Shown here: positions 51,494-60,680 of the stretch, piece after piece
Numbering within the stretch: the stretch's first letter is position 1
Layout: each line of letters begins with the position of its first letter
Source of the DNA: Acidobacteriota bacterium
GTDB lineage: Bacteria; Acidobacteriota; Terriglobia; Acidiferrales; UBA7541
Direction: 5' to 3'
Assembly: GCA_013286465.1 (NCBI GenBank)
Contig: JABDFR010000006.1
Span: forward strand, 1 to 64,000
DNA: 64,000 nucleotides
Program-made: the position numbers and the translations under genes
Notes under the pieces: model-generated
The model's input: only the letters and a program-made list of their open reading frames with translations
What the model was told of the DNA's origin: nothing
Database searches by the model: none

Positions 51494-52960
51494 TTACTTC
51501 CCTTTTAAATCACCCAACCCGAGCTGTTTCCAGATTTCGTTCACTCGAGATTTTGTGCTGCCATCCATTTTGATCTCATCGGGCCAGCGTCCGGCATATC
51601 CTTCGCTGGCCCACTTTTTTGTGGCATCCACTCCCATTTTTGACCCGTAATCTTGCATCCGCGCGGCGTGATCCAGCGTGTCGACTGGCCCCATGACGAA
51701 CTGCACGTCCCGCTCCGGGTCAATCGCGCAGAGCGCCTTCCAAACCAGCTCGCTGGAATTGTGGATGTCCACGTCGTGATCGACCACTACCACCACTTTC
51801 GTGAACATCGCCTGGCCCAGCGACCAAATCGCGCTCATGATTTTGCGCGCGTGCCCCGGATAGGATTTCTTGATCGCCACGATCATCAAATTTTGAAAAA
51901 TTCCCTCCGCCGGCATGGCCACGTCCACGATTTCCGGATATTGCATCTTCATCACCGGAAAGAAAACGCGCTCGATCGCATGCCCCATCCAGAAATCTTC
52001 CTGCGGCGGCGGCCCGACGATGGTCGTCAGGTAGATCGGATCCTTCCGATGCGTGATGCAGGTAATGTGAAAAACAGGATACTCGCCTTCGAGCGAATAA
52101 AATCCGGTGTGATCGCCGAACGGCCCCTCAGTCCGCGTCTCCGATAAATCTACATATCCTTCCAGCACGATCTCCGCGTTCGCCGGAACCTCCAGCTCGA
52201 CAGTTTCGCAAGCCACCATCTCGACCGATTCCCGCCGCAAAAATCCCGAGAACATAAATTCGTCCATGTCCGGCGGCACCGGCAGAATTCCCGCGAGTGC
52301 CGTAGCGGGATCGGCTCCTATCGCTACCGCTACGTCCAGCTTCCCTTTTCCATGCTTCGATTTGGCGCTGCGGTAATGCTCCGCCCCATGCTTCTGCGTC
52401 TGCCAATGCATCCCGGTAGTGCACGCATCGAAAACTTGCATCCGGTAGCAGCCAACATTCCGCTTACCGGTCTCCGGATTTTTCGTAATCACCATCGGCC
52501 AGGTAATGTAACGCCCGCCATCCTGCGGCCAGCATTTCAAAATCGGAAAATAGTCGAGCGAAAAATCATCCTTCCGAATCACTTCCTTGCACGGCCCCGA
52601 CTTCACCGTCTTCGGAAAAAATGAGCCAAGTTCGGCAAGCTTCGGCAGCATTTTCAATTTGTCGAAAAACCCCTGCGGCGATTGCAAATTCAAATAACCG
52701 CGAATCCTCTCCGCAATTTCATCCAAGTCGTCGACCTCGAGCGCCAAATTCATCCGCCGCGCGCTACCCACGGAATTAATCAGCAAAGGAACTCGCGACC
52801 CCTTAGGCTTCTCGAAAAGCAGCGCCGGCCCGCCAACTTTCGAAACTCGATCGGTAATCTCAGTAATCTCTAAAATCGGATCGACTTCAGCCGAGATCCG
52901 TCGCAGTTCCCCAGCCTTTTCCAAACGCGCAATAAATTCCCGCAAATCCCGATAAGCCAC
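51494..52960 (-). CDS. UbiD-family prenylated-FMN decarboxylase
   Basis: 488 residues from GTG 52960, which has a GGAGGG site; the track start at 53005 has none. The family motif 'TRTEGPFGDHTGFYSL' is present, with 'ARRMNLALEV' and 'VVDHDVDIHN' in conserved places. Members need prenylated FMN made by UbiX and (de)carboxylate aromatic or unsaturated acids; UbiD itself acts in ubiquinone synthesis and MenA-pathway-like (futalosine) relatives in menaquinone synthesis. The 15 residues before the GTG start look non-coding. No ubiX is adjacent. The substrate is undecided. Confidence 0.87.
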   Translation of the reverse strand: MAYRDLREFIARLEKAGELRRISAEVDPILEITEITDRVSKVGGPALLFEKPKGSRVPLLINSVGSARRMNLALEVDDLDEIAERIRGYLNLQSPQGFFDKLKMLPKLAELGSFFPKTVKSGPCKEVIRKDDFSLDYFPILKCWPQDGGRYITWPMVITKNPETGKRNVGCYRMQVFDACTTGMHWQTQKHGAEHYRSAKSKHGKGKLDVAVAIGADPATALAGILPVPPDMDEFMFSGFLRRESVEMVACETVELEVPANAEIVLEGYVDLSETRTEGPFGDHTGFYSLEGEYPVFHITCITHRKDPIYLTTIVGPPPQEDFWMGHAIERVFFPVMKMQYPEIVDVAMPAEGIFQNLMIVAIKKSYPGHARKIMSAIWSLGQAMFTKVVVVVDHDVDIHNSSELVWKALCAIDPERDVQFVMGPVDTLDHAARMQDYGSKMGVDATKKWASEGYAGRWPDEIKMDGSTKSRVNEIWKQLGLGDLKGK

Positions 52961-53055
52961 GAGCCCTCCGGAAGCGATGTCACTCAAACAAACTGCAAAC
53001 CGCACACTCTAACATGCCAAGCCATCGGAGTTCGCCTCTCTCCGACGCCCTTTCA

Positions 53056-53084
53056 TTGACTCGCACATGTCACCTCCGTAAGAT
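53056..53084 (+). promoter_or_regulatory. Sigma-70-like promoter of the Ser/Thr kinase gene
   Basis: TTGACT (53056-53061), 17 bp, TAAGAT (53079-53084). Transcription would begin about 23 nt before the ATG at 53114. Confidence 0.6.
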
Positions 53085-53113
53085 ATTGCCGCTCATCGCC
53101 TAAGCATCCGTCA

Positions 53114-55882
53114 ATGCTCGGCCAAACTATCTCGCACTACCGCATCGTCGAAAAACTCGGCGGCGGAGGCATGGGCGTCGTCTACAAAGCCGAGGACATA
53201 AAACTCGGCCGCTTCGTAGCTCTAAAATTCCTCCCCGACGATGTCTCCAAAGATCCGCAATCCCTCGCCCGCTTCGAGCGCGAAGCCAAAGCCGCCTCCG
53301 CCCTGAACCATCCCAACATCTGCACCATCTACGAAATCGATGATCAGCACAGCCAAGCCTTCATCGCCATGGAATTTCTCGATGGCCAAACGGTGAAGCA
53401 TCGTATTGCCGAGCGCTCGCTTGATCTCGACACCATTCTCGCTCTCTCCATCGAAATCGCCGACGCCCTCGACGCCGCGCACGAAGCCGGCATCGTTCAC
53501 CGCGACATCAAGCCAGCCAATCTGTTCATCACCAAGCGGGGCCACGCCAAAATTCTAGACTTCGGTCTGGCCAAACTAGCCCAGCGCAACTCACGCGTCG
53601 CAGACGGCGCGACCGCCACGCTGCAGGATAAACTGCTCAGCGACGAACATCTCACCAGCCCCGGCGCCACTCTCGGCACCATCGCCTACATGTCCCCCGA
53701 GCAAGTCCGCGGGCGCGAGCTCGACGCACGCTCCGATCTTTTCTCCTTCGGCGCCGTTCTCTATGAAATGGTCACCAGCTCGGTTCCGTTCCGCGGCGAA
53801 AGCTCCGGCGACATTTTCGACGCCATACTCCACAGCACACCCGCAGCTCCGGTGCGCCTGAATCCGCAAATTTCCGCCGAATTCGAACGCATCATCCACA
53901 AAGCCCTGGAGAAGGATCGCGACCTTCGTTATCAGCACGCGTCCGAACTCCGCGCCGACCTGAAGCGCCTCAAGCGCGAATCCGAATCCGGTCGCGCAGT
54001 TCCCTCGTCCGGAACATCCCCTTCACATCAGTCAGGAACTTCGCCGTCCTCAGCAAAGGAGGCGGGTCTGCCATCGTCAGCGACGGCATCCTCCAGTTCC
54101 GTCCTGCTCGCCGAAGCCCGCCGCCACAAGCCAGCGCTGGTTCTGGTCACCGCGGCGGTTCTCGTGCTAGTCGCGGCCGCCGCATTCGGCGTTTACAAAC
54201 TCCTGGGCCGAAGCGGTCCCTCGATTGATACTCGAAACATAAACGTCCGCCCGCTCACCGAGCACGGACAAGCCGTCGGGTTCGCCGCCATTTCTCCCGA
54301 TGGAAAGTTGGTGGCTTACGGCCGCCGCGAAGGCGACCGCAGTCTCCGCGTCAAACAAGTCAGCTCGGGCAGCGAAGTCACCGTGGTTCCAGCGCAGCCC
54401 GGCTTCTTCGGCGAGGGCGCCACTTTCACGCCGGACGGAAACGATCTCTACTACTTCCACGACGATCCCGCGAATCCGAACGTCAAAAATCTCTATTCCG
54501 TTCCAGCCTTGGGCGGAAATTCGCGGCAACTCGTCGCCGACGTCGCCAGCGCGGTTGCGTTTTCTCCCGACGCGAAACACATGGTGTATCGCCGCGTGCT
54601 TGCGGACAAAGGGGAAGATCAGCTCCTAATCGCGAACGCAGACGGCAGCGGCGAGCAAGTCATGTATCGGAATCAATCCGGGTTCAGCTTGCTCGGTGAC
54701 CCCTCGTGGTCGGCGTCGCGCGACCTCATTGCCATCGGTGCCGTAAAGCTGGAAAAGAATTCCCTCACATCAATCTTGGTGCTAACTCCGCAAGGGAAGA
54801 TGATAAAGACTTTTCCGCTTCCAATGATTGTTTTGGCCGTTGCATGGCTGCCTGATTCGTCCGGCATTTTCTTCCTCGGCGGCGAAAAATCGAATGGGTT
54901 GCGCGCGCAAATCTGGTTTCAGCCGTATCCGGCAGGTCAGCCTTTTAAGATTAGCAACGACTTGGATGTATACGAGTCTCTCAGCCTCACCGCGGACGGA
55001 AAGTCCCTCGTCACCACCCAGGAACGCCAGGCCGCGACCATTTTCGCCGGTGACTCTCCAACCGCACTGAATGGCAAGATCACCTGGAAGCTCGCACCCA
55101 TTTCCTCCGAGCAAGCAACCGGATACTCTCTTTTTTGGACGGCCGCCGGGAAACTCGTGCAGCTTGATTCTTCGAACCACGCATTTGTCACCGCCGCCGA
55201 TGGCGGCGGCCGCCTTCGTTTGCTGGAAAATGACGATGCCGTGAACTTCCCGACTCCGTGTGGTCCGGCGGATCTGATCGTCCTGAACCGGTTTTCGGAA
55301 GATAATTCGGTCAATCTCTGGCGGCTCAATAGTTCGACCGGCGAATTAAAGCAGATGACCGTCGGACGAGCAGATACGCAGCCGTCCTGCACGCCCGACG
55401 GCAAATGGCTCTTCTACATCAACTTCGAGCAGGTCAATCGTATTCTCAAAATTCCAATCGACGGCGGGACGCCGGTGGAGATTGCTCGCGGGAACGTAGT
55501 TTTCCCCGCGGTTTCTCCGGATGGAACGTTGTTGGCGTACGGCAGAACTGACGGTCAGGGAGCCAGCCAAAAATCAAAATTCGTCGTGCAAAGGGTAGAA
55601 GGCGGCGCGACTGTAAACGAGTTCGAAGCTCCAGCGTTCATCTCTGGGCTGAACTGGACTGCGGACGGGCGCGCACTCACCTACGTTCGCAATACCACGG
55701 GCAACACACAAAACGTCTACATGCAGCCGTTGTCCGGCGGCGCCCCGATCCAATTAACTCACTTCGACTCCGAACCCGCGCTCATACCCGCCTACGCCTG
55801 GTCGCGCGACGGCAAAAAATTCGCGGTCACCCGCGCCCGCTACAACGACGCCGACGTAGTAATTTTCACCGGCTTCAAATAA
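53114..55882 (+). CDS. Membrane Ser/Thr protein kinase with C-terminal beta-propeller
   Basis: 922 residues. The kinase domain (about 10-275) has the Gly loop '[14 protein letters not shown]', the Lys in 'VALKFL', '[10 protein letters not shown]', 'DFGLAKL' and '[10 protein letters not shown]', so it should be active (PknB-like Hanks type). A Ser/Pro linker leads to one TM helix (about 340-362). An extracytoplasmic TolB/WD40-like propeller follows (about 380-922), with repeated 'SPDGK...Y' blades. This layout is abundant in Acidobacteriota and suggests a receptor kinase sensing an external ligand. Transcribed alone against its neighbours. Confidence 0.93.
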   Translation: MLGQTISHYRIVEKLGGGGMGVVYKAEDIKLGRFVALKFLPDDVSKDPQSLARFEREAKAASALNHPNICTIYEIDDQHSQAFIAMEFLDGQTVKHRIAERSLDLDTILALSIEIADALDAAHEAGIVHRDIKPANLFITKRGHAKILDFGLAKLAQRNSRVADGATATLQDKLLSDEHLTSPGATLGTIAYMSPEQVRGRELDARSDLFSFGAVLYEMVTSSVPFRGESSGDIFDAILHSTPAAPVRLNPQISAEFERIIHKALEKDRDLRYQHASELRADLKRLKRESESGRAVPSSGTSPSHQSGTSPSSAKEAGLPSSATASSSSVLLAEARRHKPALVLVTAAVLVLVAAAAFGVYKLLGRSGPSIDTRNINVRPLTEHGQAVGFAAISPDGKLVAYGRREGDRSLRVKQVSSGSEVTVVPAQPGFFGEGATFTPDGNDLYYFHDDPANPNVKNLYSVPALGGNSRQLVADVASAVAFSPDAKHMVYRRVLADKGEDQLLIANADGSGEQVMYRNQSGFSLLGDPSWSASRDLIAIGAVKLEKNSLTSILVLTPQGKMIKTFPLPMIVLAVAWLPDSSGIFFLGGEKSNGLRAQIWFQPYPAGQPFKISNDLDVYESLSLTADGKSLVTTQERQAATIFAGDSPTALNGKITWKLAPISSEQATGYSLFWTAAGKLVQLDSSNHAFVTAADGGGRLRLLENDDAVNFPTPCGPADLIVLNRFSEDNSVNLWRLNSSTGELKQMTVGRADTQPSCTPDGKWLFYINFEQVNRILKIPIDGGTPVEIARGNVVFPAVSPDGTLLAYGRTDGQGASQKSKFVVQRVEGGATVNEFEAPAFISGLNWTADGRALTYVRNTTGNTQNVYMQPLSGGAPIQLTHFDSEPALIPAYAWSRDGKKFAVTRARYNDADVVIFTGFK

Positions 55883-55904
55883 TCCAACCGCCGCAACGCC
55901 GTTA

Positions 55905-55937
55905 CGTACCGCCGGCGTCCCTGCCGGCTCTTTTACG
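55905..55937. repeat. Solo left end of the 175-bp family, terminator-like
   Basis: CGTACCGCCGGCGTCCCTGCCGGCTCTTTTACG. The core GCCGGC-GTCCCT-GCCGGC followed by TCTTTT can act as an intrinsic terminator for the kinase gene, which ends 22 bp upstream. No right end is found at the expected distance. Confidence 0.65.
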
Positions 55938-56013
55938 CGGCAAAAACGTGATCGCCCGCGCCCACGCTTGCACGCAGTTTCTCCCGAATGTTATTCTTCG
56001 TTCGGTGAACGGA

Positions 56014-56087
56014 GCGGGAGTGGTTCAGTGGCAGAACGCGAGCTTCCCAAGCTTGAGATGAGGGTTCGATTCCCTTCTCCCGCTCCA
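56014..56087 (+). tRNA. tRNA-Gly, anticodon CCC
   Basis: 74 nt, GCGGGAG...CTCCCGC plus discriminator T and encoded CCA. D-arm with 'TTCAGTGGCAGAAC', anticodon arm GAGCT-TCCCAAG-type loop with CCC, short variable loop, and T-arm GAGGG-TTCGATT-CCCTT (one G-U). It reads GGG codons. Confidence 0.95.
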
Positions 56088-56174
56088 ACAATTCGACGCT
56101 TCACTTAGCGCAGAATCACATCTGCGGCGCTGTCACACGGGCAGTGCTTCCTTCACCCAAAAGTCCGGACTGCT

Positions 56175-56714
56175 TTAATGCACTGCAGGCGCGCTCACGT
56201 TCGAATATTCGTAGCGGATGGACATATGCGATTTTTCTGCAGCGCCGCCTAAGTCGGTATCCTGTTCCTGTTTTAACGGCAAGCCGGTGGACTTAGAAAT
56301 CCACAGGGTTGCATCGGACTTGGCGTCTTCAGTTTCAAAGTGCGCCTGGAATACGCGCGCCGCGGCGCCGTCCACGGTCTCATCTCTCAGAAATTTGCAT
56401 GAGATGTTTCGAGCGTTCTTGCGGTTCTCGATGGCCTGCTGGCGCATTTCGTCGATCGTGAGAGAGCTCTTGCGCCATTCGCCGCGGGCTAGGACGTAAA
56501 AGGCTCCGTTCGCAAAAATTGATTCGCTCACGTCGACTTTCGCTTTCGTGGAGTCAGCCGTCCGTTTGTTGAAACCGTGATGCGGAGTAATAAGCAATTT
56601 GTCTTCGGCGTCGTATAAGATTTTGCAGTCAGGCGGCACCGTTTGTGCCCAGATGCCAGCCGCGAGTGCGAGCGGGAGCGCGAGCAGAACCCCAGTCCGA
56701 GCGATTAGCTTCAT
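56175..56714 (-). CDS. Secreted protein of unknown function, 179 aa
   Basis: A signal peptide (about 1-23, 'GVLLALPLALAAGIWAQ') is followed by a mature part with two Cys ('PPDCKILYDAED' and 'RNISCKFLRDE') that could form a disulfide. 'AAARVFQAHFETEDAKSDATLWISKSTGLPLKQEQDTD' resembles the LolA/LppX-like half-barrel pattern in which a lipid- or ligand-binding sheet ends with 'W(I/L)....G.P'. This similarity is weak. It is probably periplasmic. A VOC gene lies next on the same strand, 48 bp downstream of that gene's stop. Confidence 0.6.
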   Translation of the reverse strand: MKLIARTGVLLALPLALAAGIWAQTVPPDCKILYDAEDKLLITPHHGFNKRTADSTKAKVDVSESIFANGAFYVLARGEWRKSSLTIDEMRQQAIENRKNARNISCKFLRDETVDGAAARVFQAHFETEDAKSDATLWISKSTGLPLKQEQDTDLGGAAEKSHMSIRYEYSNVSAPAVH

Positions 56715-56762
56715 TCACGACCCCTGAATTTGACTAACACTTATGGAGAGCGAACCGCGCGA

Positions 56763-57272
56763 TTAGTCTACCCAACTGAAGACTTCCAGGATATAACCCT
56801 CAGGATCCTTGAACGACAATCCATACATCCGCCGCCCATTCTTCGGCTCTTCCCACTTAGGCTGAGTTCGAATCTCCGCGCCCAGCGCCTTGAGCCGCGC
56901 ATACCATTCATCCACCAGCTTCGGATTCTGCACGATAAAGCTAAGCATCACCGGTTTCGACGGAGAAGGCCGCAGCGATCCATGCTCCTTGTCCACCAAC
57001 CCCACAGAAAAAGTATCGGTGACCGGATAAATCTTCACCCAGTCCATATCCAAACTCGGTTTTTTCCCAAGCAGCTTGCTATAGAATTCGCTGCCTTTTG
57101 CGAGGTCGTTGCAGTAGAGGAATGTGACCTGGCCGGAAATCGGTGAAGCGGAAGGAAGGTTCGTCACGTCGGAATTGGCCACTTGCTGCACCCTGGGATG
57201 CGCTGGATTTCCTAAACTAAGAACAACCACCGTTCCCAAGACAGCCGCGCCCGCGAAAGCGAATACTCTCAT
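56763..57272 (-). CDS. Exported VOC-family (glyoxalase-like) protein
   Basis: 169 residues. An N-terminal hydrophobic segment (about 4-22, 'FAGAAVLGTVVVLSLGN') acts as signal or anchor, unusual for VOC proteins, which are mostly cytosolic. The VOC fold covers about 45-169: 'VTFLYCNDLAKGSEFYSKLLGKKPSLD' and 'YGLSFKDPEGYILEVFSW', the latter with the Glu metal ligand position. Other ligands are unclear. The length fits a single betaalphabetabetabeta pair. The substrate is unknown. The gene reads with the secreted-protein gene next to it. Confidence 0.75.
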   Translation of the reverse strand: MRVFAFAGAAVLGTVVVLSLGNPAHPRVQQVANSDVTNLPSASPISGQVTFLYCNDLAKGSEFYSKLLGKKPSLDMDWVKIYPVTDTFSVGLVDKEHGSLRPSPSKPVMLSFIVQNPKLVDEWYARLKALGAEIRTQPKWEEPKNGRRMYGLSFKDPEGYILEVFSWVD

Positions 57273-57389
57273 TGTAATCCCTTCTCAAATTTCAGGTCGT
57301 ATCCGCTTTCGCTCTGTTACTAAGGCGCGTCGATTCCCTTCCTCCGCTACATTAGAGTCGGTCGAGCCACCGAGCCTTGTGCTTGGCAA

Positions 57390-58682
57390 TCAAAATTGCA
57401 GCGAAGGTCCGGCAAGCGAGTATCGCGACGACGCAAACGTCCCCGTCCCCAACTGCGTATCCATATCAGGAAACGCGGACGTATTCGGCGAGCCGTTGTA
57501 ATTATTGTCGTCGCTATTGCCCCAGCTTCCATAAGCCGGAGGTGGCGTCGAATAGTTGGAATCATTGTTGATGATCACTGGCGGATAAGAAGGCCAGCCC
57601 CACCACGGATTGTAATAAGCGGCCGGGCCCCAATAACCGCCCCAGCCCCACCAGGGATTCACGAACCACGGATTCCAACCCCAACCGAATCCCCATCCGA
57701 GTCCCCAGCCAAAACCGAAGCCCCAGCCAAAGCCGCAACCCCAGCAACCGCCTCCGCGCCAGCCGAACCCGCGATTGAATCCACCAAAGCCGCGGCCAAA
57801 TCCGGATCCATTTCGCTCGAAGCTGTTGAGCAATGAGCCCGAGTTGCCGCGGTTACCCATCAGCGAAACATTACCGAATCGCGAGCCACTCAAGCCGCGC
57901 GATCCAAGCGAGCTGGTGCCGCCGAGGCGCGAACCGCCCGAAGTGGAATTGCCAAACGAGCGCCCGCCGAACATAGTGCCGCTATGACCGGCATTAATAT
58001 TCGAAAGCGCCCGCGAAGAGGAAATCGCCGACGAACGCGATCCCACCGATCGCGACGAAAAGCTGCCGCGCCCGAGCGAGCTCCCGCTCGCACCGGCCGA
58101 TCGCCCGAAACTGGAACTCAAATTGGACGAGTGAAATCCGCTCGAATTTGCGGAGGAGCCAGCACCGCGACTCCCGCCGCCGAACGAATGCCACGCTCCA
58201 TCAGCAGCTCCATAGCTCGCATTGCGCGTAGCCCCAGAGTTGCCTCCCCTGCTGCCGCCGACGCCGCTCGGGCGCCCGCCGCCCATCGCCGTAGAATTGC
58301 CGGGACGCGCGCCGAACGCACCGGGACGACTCGTCGATGGCCCGCGCGATTGTCCACCGCGTTGCGCTCCGCCGAACGACCCACCGCGTTGCGCTCCACC
58401 GAACGATCCGCCACGGACGCTCGGTCCTGCGGAACGCCCCCCGCCAAAACTGCCGCCGCGAGGAGCGCTTCCTCCCCGCGAAAATCCTCCGCTACCGTGT
58501 GAGCTGCCGCCTCCATGGAAGCCACCTCCGCCTCCATGAGACCCGCCGCCCCCTCCGCCGTGAGAACCGCCACCTCCACCATGTCCGCCGCCATGCTGCG
58601 CAAACACGGGAGAAGGTCCGAAAGCAAAAATCAAAGCCGCTGCAATAAGAATAAAAATATTCCGAAAAGTATGATTGCTCAT
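57390..58682 (-). CDS. Secreted Gly/Ser/His-rich low-complexity protein
   Basis: 430 residues. Signal peptide (about 1-28, ending 'SPVFAQ'). The mature part begins with a His/Gly-rich stretch ('HGGGHGGGGGSHGGGG'), then Ser/Gly/Arg repeats including two tandem 'GGSFGGAQR' units. A Trp/Gly/Phe-rich block near residues 300-370 ('GWGFGFGWGLGWGFGWGW') follows, then a Tyr/Asn/Pro tail. No enzyme domain is visible. Composition recalls glycine-rich structural or adhesive surface proteins. The gene is long, has a signal peptide, and stays in one frame, so it is likely real despite heavy shadow ORFs. Confidence 0.7.
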   Translation of the reverse strand: MSNHTFRNIFILIAAALIFAFGPSPVFAQHGGGHGGGGGSHGGGGGGSHGGGGGFHGGGSSHGSGGFSRGGSAPRGGSFGGGRSAGPSVRGGSFGGAQRGGSFGGAQRGGQSRGPSTSRPGAFGARPGNSTAMGGGRPSGVGGSRGGNSGATRNASYGAADGAWHSFGGGSRGAGSSANSSGFHSSNLSSSFGRSAGASGSSLGRGSFSSRSVGSRSSAISSSRALSNINAGHSGTMFGGRSFGNSTSGGSRLGGTSSLGSRGLSGSRFGNVSLMGNRGNSGSLLNSFERNGSGFGRGFGGFNRGFGWRGGGCWGCGFGWGFGFGWGLGWGFGWGWNPWFVNPWWGWGGYWGPAAYYNPWWGWPSYPPVIINNDSNYSTPPPAYGSWGNSDDNNYNGSPNTSAFPDMDTQLGTGTFASSRYSLAGPSLQF

Positions 58683-59017
58683 CCCCGCCTCCTTCTAGCT
58701 CGGTGGCACGAGAAGCCAAGCCGGCCCAAACAGGCATCCTTATATAGGATAGATGCCCTAAACTGGGGCAGCCAACTCGCAAGCCCACTCTAAGGGCATT
58801 CTAGACTTTTAGATGCGATGCGCAAGTCCTAAGGTTGCGGAAAGTAGCGCGGGCGTCCCCGCCGGCATCCGACGAAGATCAAAGCAGGCAAAAGCAGAAA
58901 TCGTGGACTGCGCGCAGAAAAAAAATCAGTGCTGTGTTTTGATAGAGTGGTCCGTCGGAGAGATCAGCCAGTGGCGAAATCCAGTTCGTAAGATGACGGC
59001 AGAGACGCCGGCCCTAC
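58683..59017. other. 335-bp intergenic region filled by repeat element B
   Basis: Between the start of the Gly-rich gene and the end of kdsC. The right half is element B; the left 160 bp should hold the promoter of the Gly-rich gene, not identifiable by eye. Confidence 0.5.
58844..59017. repeat. 175-bp inverted-ended element, copy B
   Basis: Left end GTAGCGCGGGCGTCCCCGCCGGCATCCGACGA; right end TTCGTAAGATGACGGCAGAGACGCCGGCCCTAC. Length is 174 bp, one less than copy A. The interior shares 'GCAGAAATC' at a similar place and a loosely similar stretch before the right end. The TTA stop codon of kdsC (59018-59020) directly follows the right end. Confidence 0.8.
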
Positions 59018-59581
59018 TTAGGCAAGCGCCTTAGGCACAGCCTCTCCCCAACGCCCCTGCGCCCGCAAAATCAATTCCACCACTTCGCGCGCCGCCCCGT
59101 GCCCCCCGCCAGCCCGCGTGACAAAATGCGCCGCTTTCTTCACCTCCAGCACCGCATTCGAAGTAGCGATGGCCAAACCAGCCCGCTGCAATAAAGGAAT
59201 GTCGGGCAAATCGTCGCCAAGATAAGCAGTCTCAGCATCGCTAGCATCGCTCAGCCGCTGACATTCCTCATAAGCCTCAAGTTTCTTCGCCCGTCCCTGA
59301 GACACAAAATCCATCTTCATCTCTTTCGCCCGCTGCGCGGTAGCCGCCGAATTTCGTCCCGTAATCAAGCCAGTCTTCATTCCCATAATGTGGGCGAGCG
59401 TAAGCCCAGCCCCATCATGGGCATCGAAAGTTTTCATCTCGCTCAATTCCCCGCTAACCATATTCGAAATTAAACAAACGCTCCCGTCCGTCAAAGTCCC
59501 GTCCACATCCATCAAAAAGAGCTTTATGTGTTTCGCTCGCTTCAAAATCTTCGTTGGCACCCGCCCAGAATTTTTCGCCAA
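59018..59581 (-). CDS. kdsC: 3-deoxy-D-manno-octulosonate 8-phosphate phosphatase
   Basis: 187 residues, HAD superfamily C0 type without a cap. 'FLMDVDGTLTDGSV' holds the nucleophile Asp and acid/base Asp. 'TGRNSAATAQRAKEM' and 'YLGDDLPDIPLLQRAGLAIATSNA' complete motifs II-IV. It removes phosphate from Kdo-8-P to give Kdo for lipopolysaccharide. The TTG start has an AGGGGA site; the nearest ATG would cut into the fold. It follows kdsD and kdsA on the same strand. Its stop codon abuts repeat element B. Confidence 0.93.
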   Translation of the reverse strand: MAKNSGRVPTKILKRAKHIKLFLMDVDGTLTDGSVCLISNMVSGELSEMKTFDAHDGAGLTLAHIMGMKTGLITGRNSAATAQRAKEMKMDFVSQGRAKKLEAYEECQRLSDASDAETAYLGDDLPDIPLLQRAGLAIATSNAVLEVKKAAHFVTRAGGGHGAAREVVELILRAQGRWGEAVPKALA

Positions 59582-59608
59582 TTCAATTCCCCTAACGCTT
59601 TTGTTTTT

Positions 59609-59636
59609 GTAGGGGAGGGTGCTTTAGCCCTCCCGC
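59609..59636. repeat. Family-2 hairpin repeat between kdsD and kdsC
   Basis: GTAGGGGAGGG-TGCTTTA-GCCCTCCCGC. Same layout as the other family-2 units, in the opposite sense. It lies just upstream of the kdsC ribosome site and could affect its expression. Confidence 0.6.
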
Positions 59637-59720
59637 ATTTCGGCCCGTAGTTATTCGGCAGGGTCCTAAATGTCGAACCTCACCGAGCCGCAAAAAACTG
59701 AAAACTGCCCGCCGACAAAT

Positions 59721-60680
59721 TCAAAAAAGCTGCAAAGTCCAAAGATCGTGAATATGCACGACGCCCTCAACGCGCCGCTCGGCATCAACCACAAGCACCG
59801 AGGTGATGCGCTTCTCTTCCATCACGCGCAGCGCACTGGCAGCGAGTTCGGTACGGCTCAGCGTCACCGGATTCTTGCTCATACATTCCGCCGCGGACAG
59901 TCCAAGCGCGTCTTGCGGCCGCTGCTGCATCATGCGCCGCAAATCGCCATCGGTGATGATACCTAATAGTTTTCGATCGCTGTCCACAACCGCGGCGAGA
60001 CCCAGCCCCTTGCGGCTCATTTCATAAATCACGTCGGGCATCTTCGCCCCAGCCGCAACGCAAGGCAGACTGTCGCCCGCGTGCATCAAGTTTTCAAGCC
60101 GCCGCAACCGCTTGCCAAGTTTCCCACCAGGATGCAAAGCCGCGAAATCTTCCTCCTTGAATCCGCGCTGCTCCAAAAGCGAAATCGCCAAGGCGTCGCC
60201 CATCGCCAACGCCGCCGCAGTCGAAGCAGTCGGCGCCAAATTCAAAGAGCAAGCCTCTTCCTTCACCATGATATCCAGCACGATGTCGCTCGCCTGCGCC
60301 AAAGTCGACTGCGGCTTGGCCGTCAGCGTCACCAATCGAATTCCCAAGCGCTTCAGCGGCTCGAGCAAATCCAGCAGCTCTTCCGTTTCGCCACTGGCCG
60401 AAATCGCCACCACCAAGTCTTCCGCCACCAACATCCCCAAATCCCCGTGCGCCGCTTCCGCAGCGTGCAAAAATAGCGACGGCGTTCCGGTGCTCGCAAA
60501 TGTTGCCGCGATTTTCCGTCCGATCAATCCCGACTTGCCCATCCCCGTCACTACCACGCGCCCTTTGCAGCCGTACAGAAGCTCGACCGCCCGCTCGAAG
60601 CGCGCGTCCAGCCGCTCGATCAACCCGGCAATCGCCTCGGCCTCAATCCGCAGCACGCGCTTGGCCGTCTCTATACTCAT
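59721..60680 (-). CDS. kdsD: Arabinose-5-phosphate isomerase
   Basis: 319 residues. An N-terminal SIS domain (about 30-180) with 'VVTGMGKSGLIGRKIAATFASTGTPS' and 'HAAEAAHGDLGML', and two CBS domains (about 200-319). It converts ribulose 5-phosphate to arabinose 5-phosphate, the first step to Kdo. The ATG at 60680 overlaps the kdsA stop (ATGA), a typical coupled start; the track's GTG 60692 is less likely. The CBS pair may sense a nucleotide or sugar. Confidence 0.94.
   Translation of the reverse strand: MSIETAKRVLRIEAEAIAGLIERLDARFERAVELLYGCKGRVVVTGMGKSGLIGRKIAATFASTGTPSLFLHAAEAAHGDLGMLVAEDLVVAISASGETEELLDLLEPLKRLGIRLVTLTAKPQSTLAQASDIVLDIMVKEEACSLNLAPTASTAAALAMGDALAISLLEQRGFKEEDFAALHPGGKLGKRLRRLENLMHAGDSLPCVAAGAKMPDVIYEMSRKGLGLAAVVDSDRKLLGIITDGDLRRMMQQRPQDALGLSAAECMSKNPVTLSRTELAASALRVMEEKRITSVLVVDAERRVEGVVHIHDLWTLQLF

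Noticed and set aside
57396-57836. ORFs opposite and overlapping the Gly-rich gene
   Set aside because: Low-complexity GC-rich sequence leaves all frames open; only the minus 430-aa frame has a signal peptide and a consistent composition.
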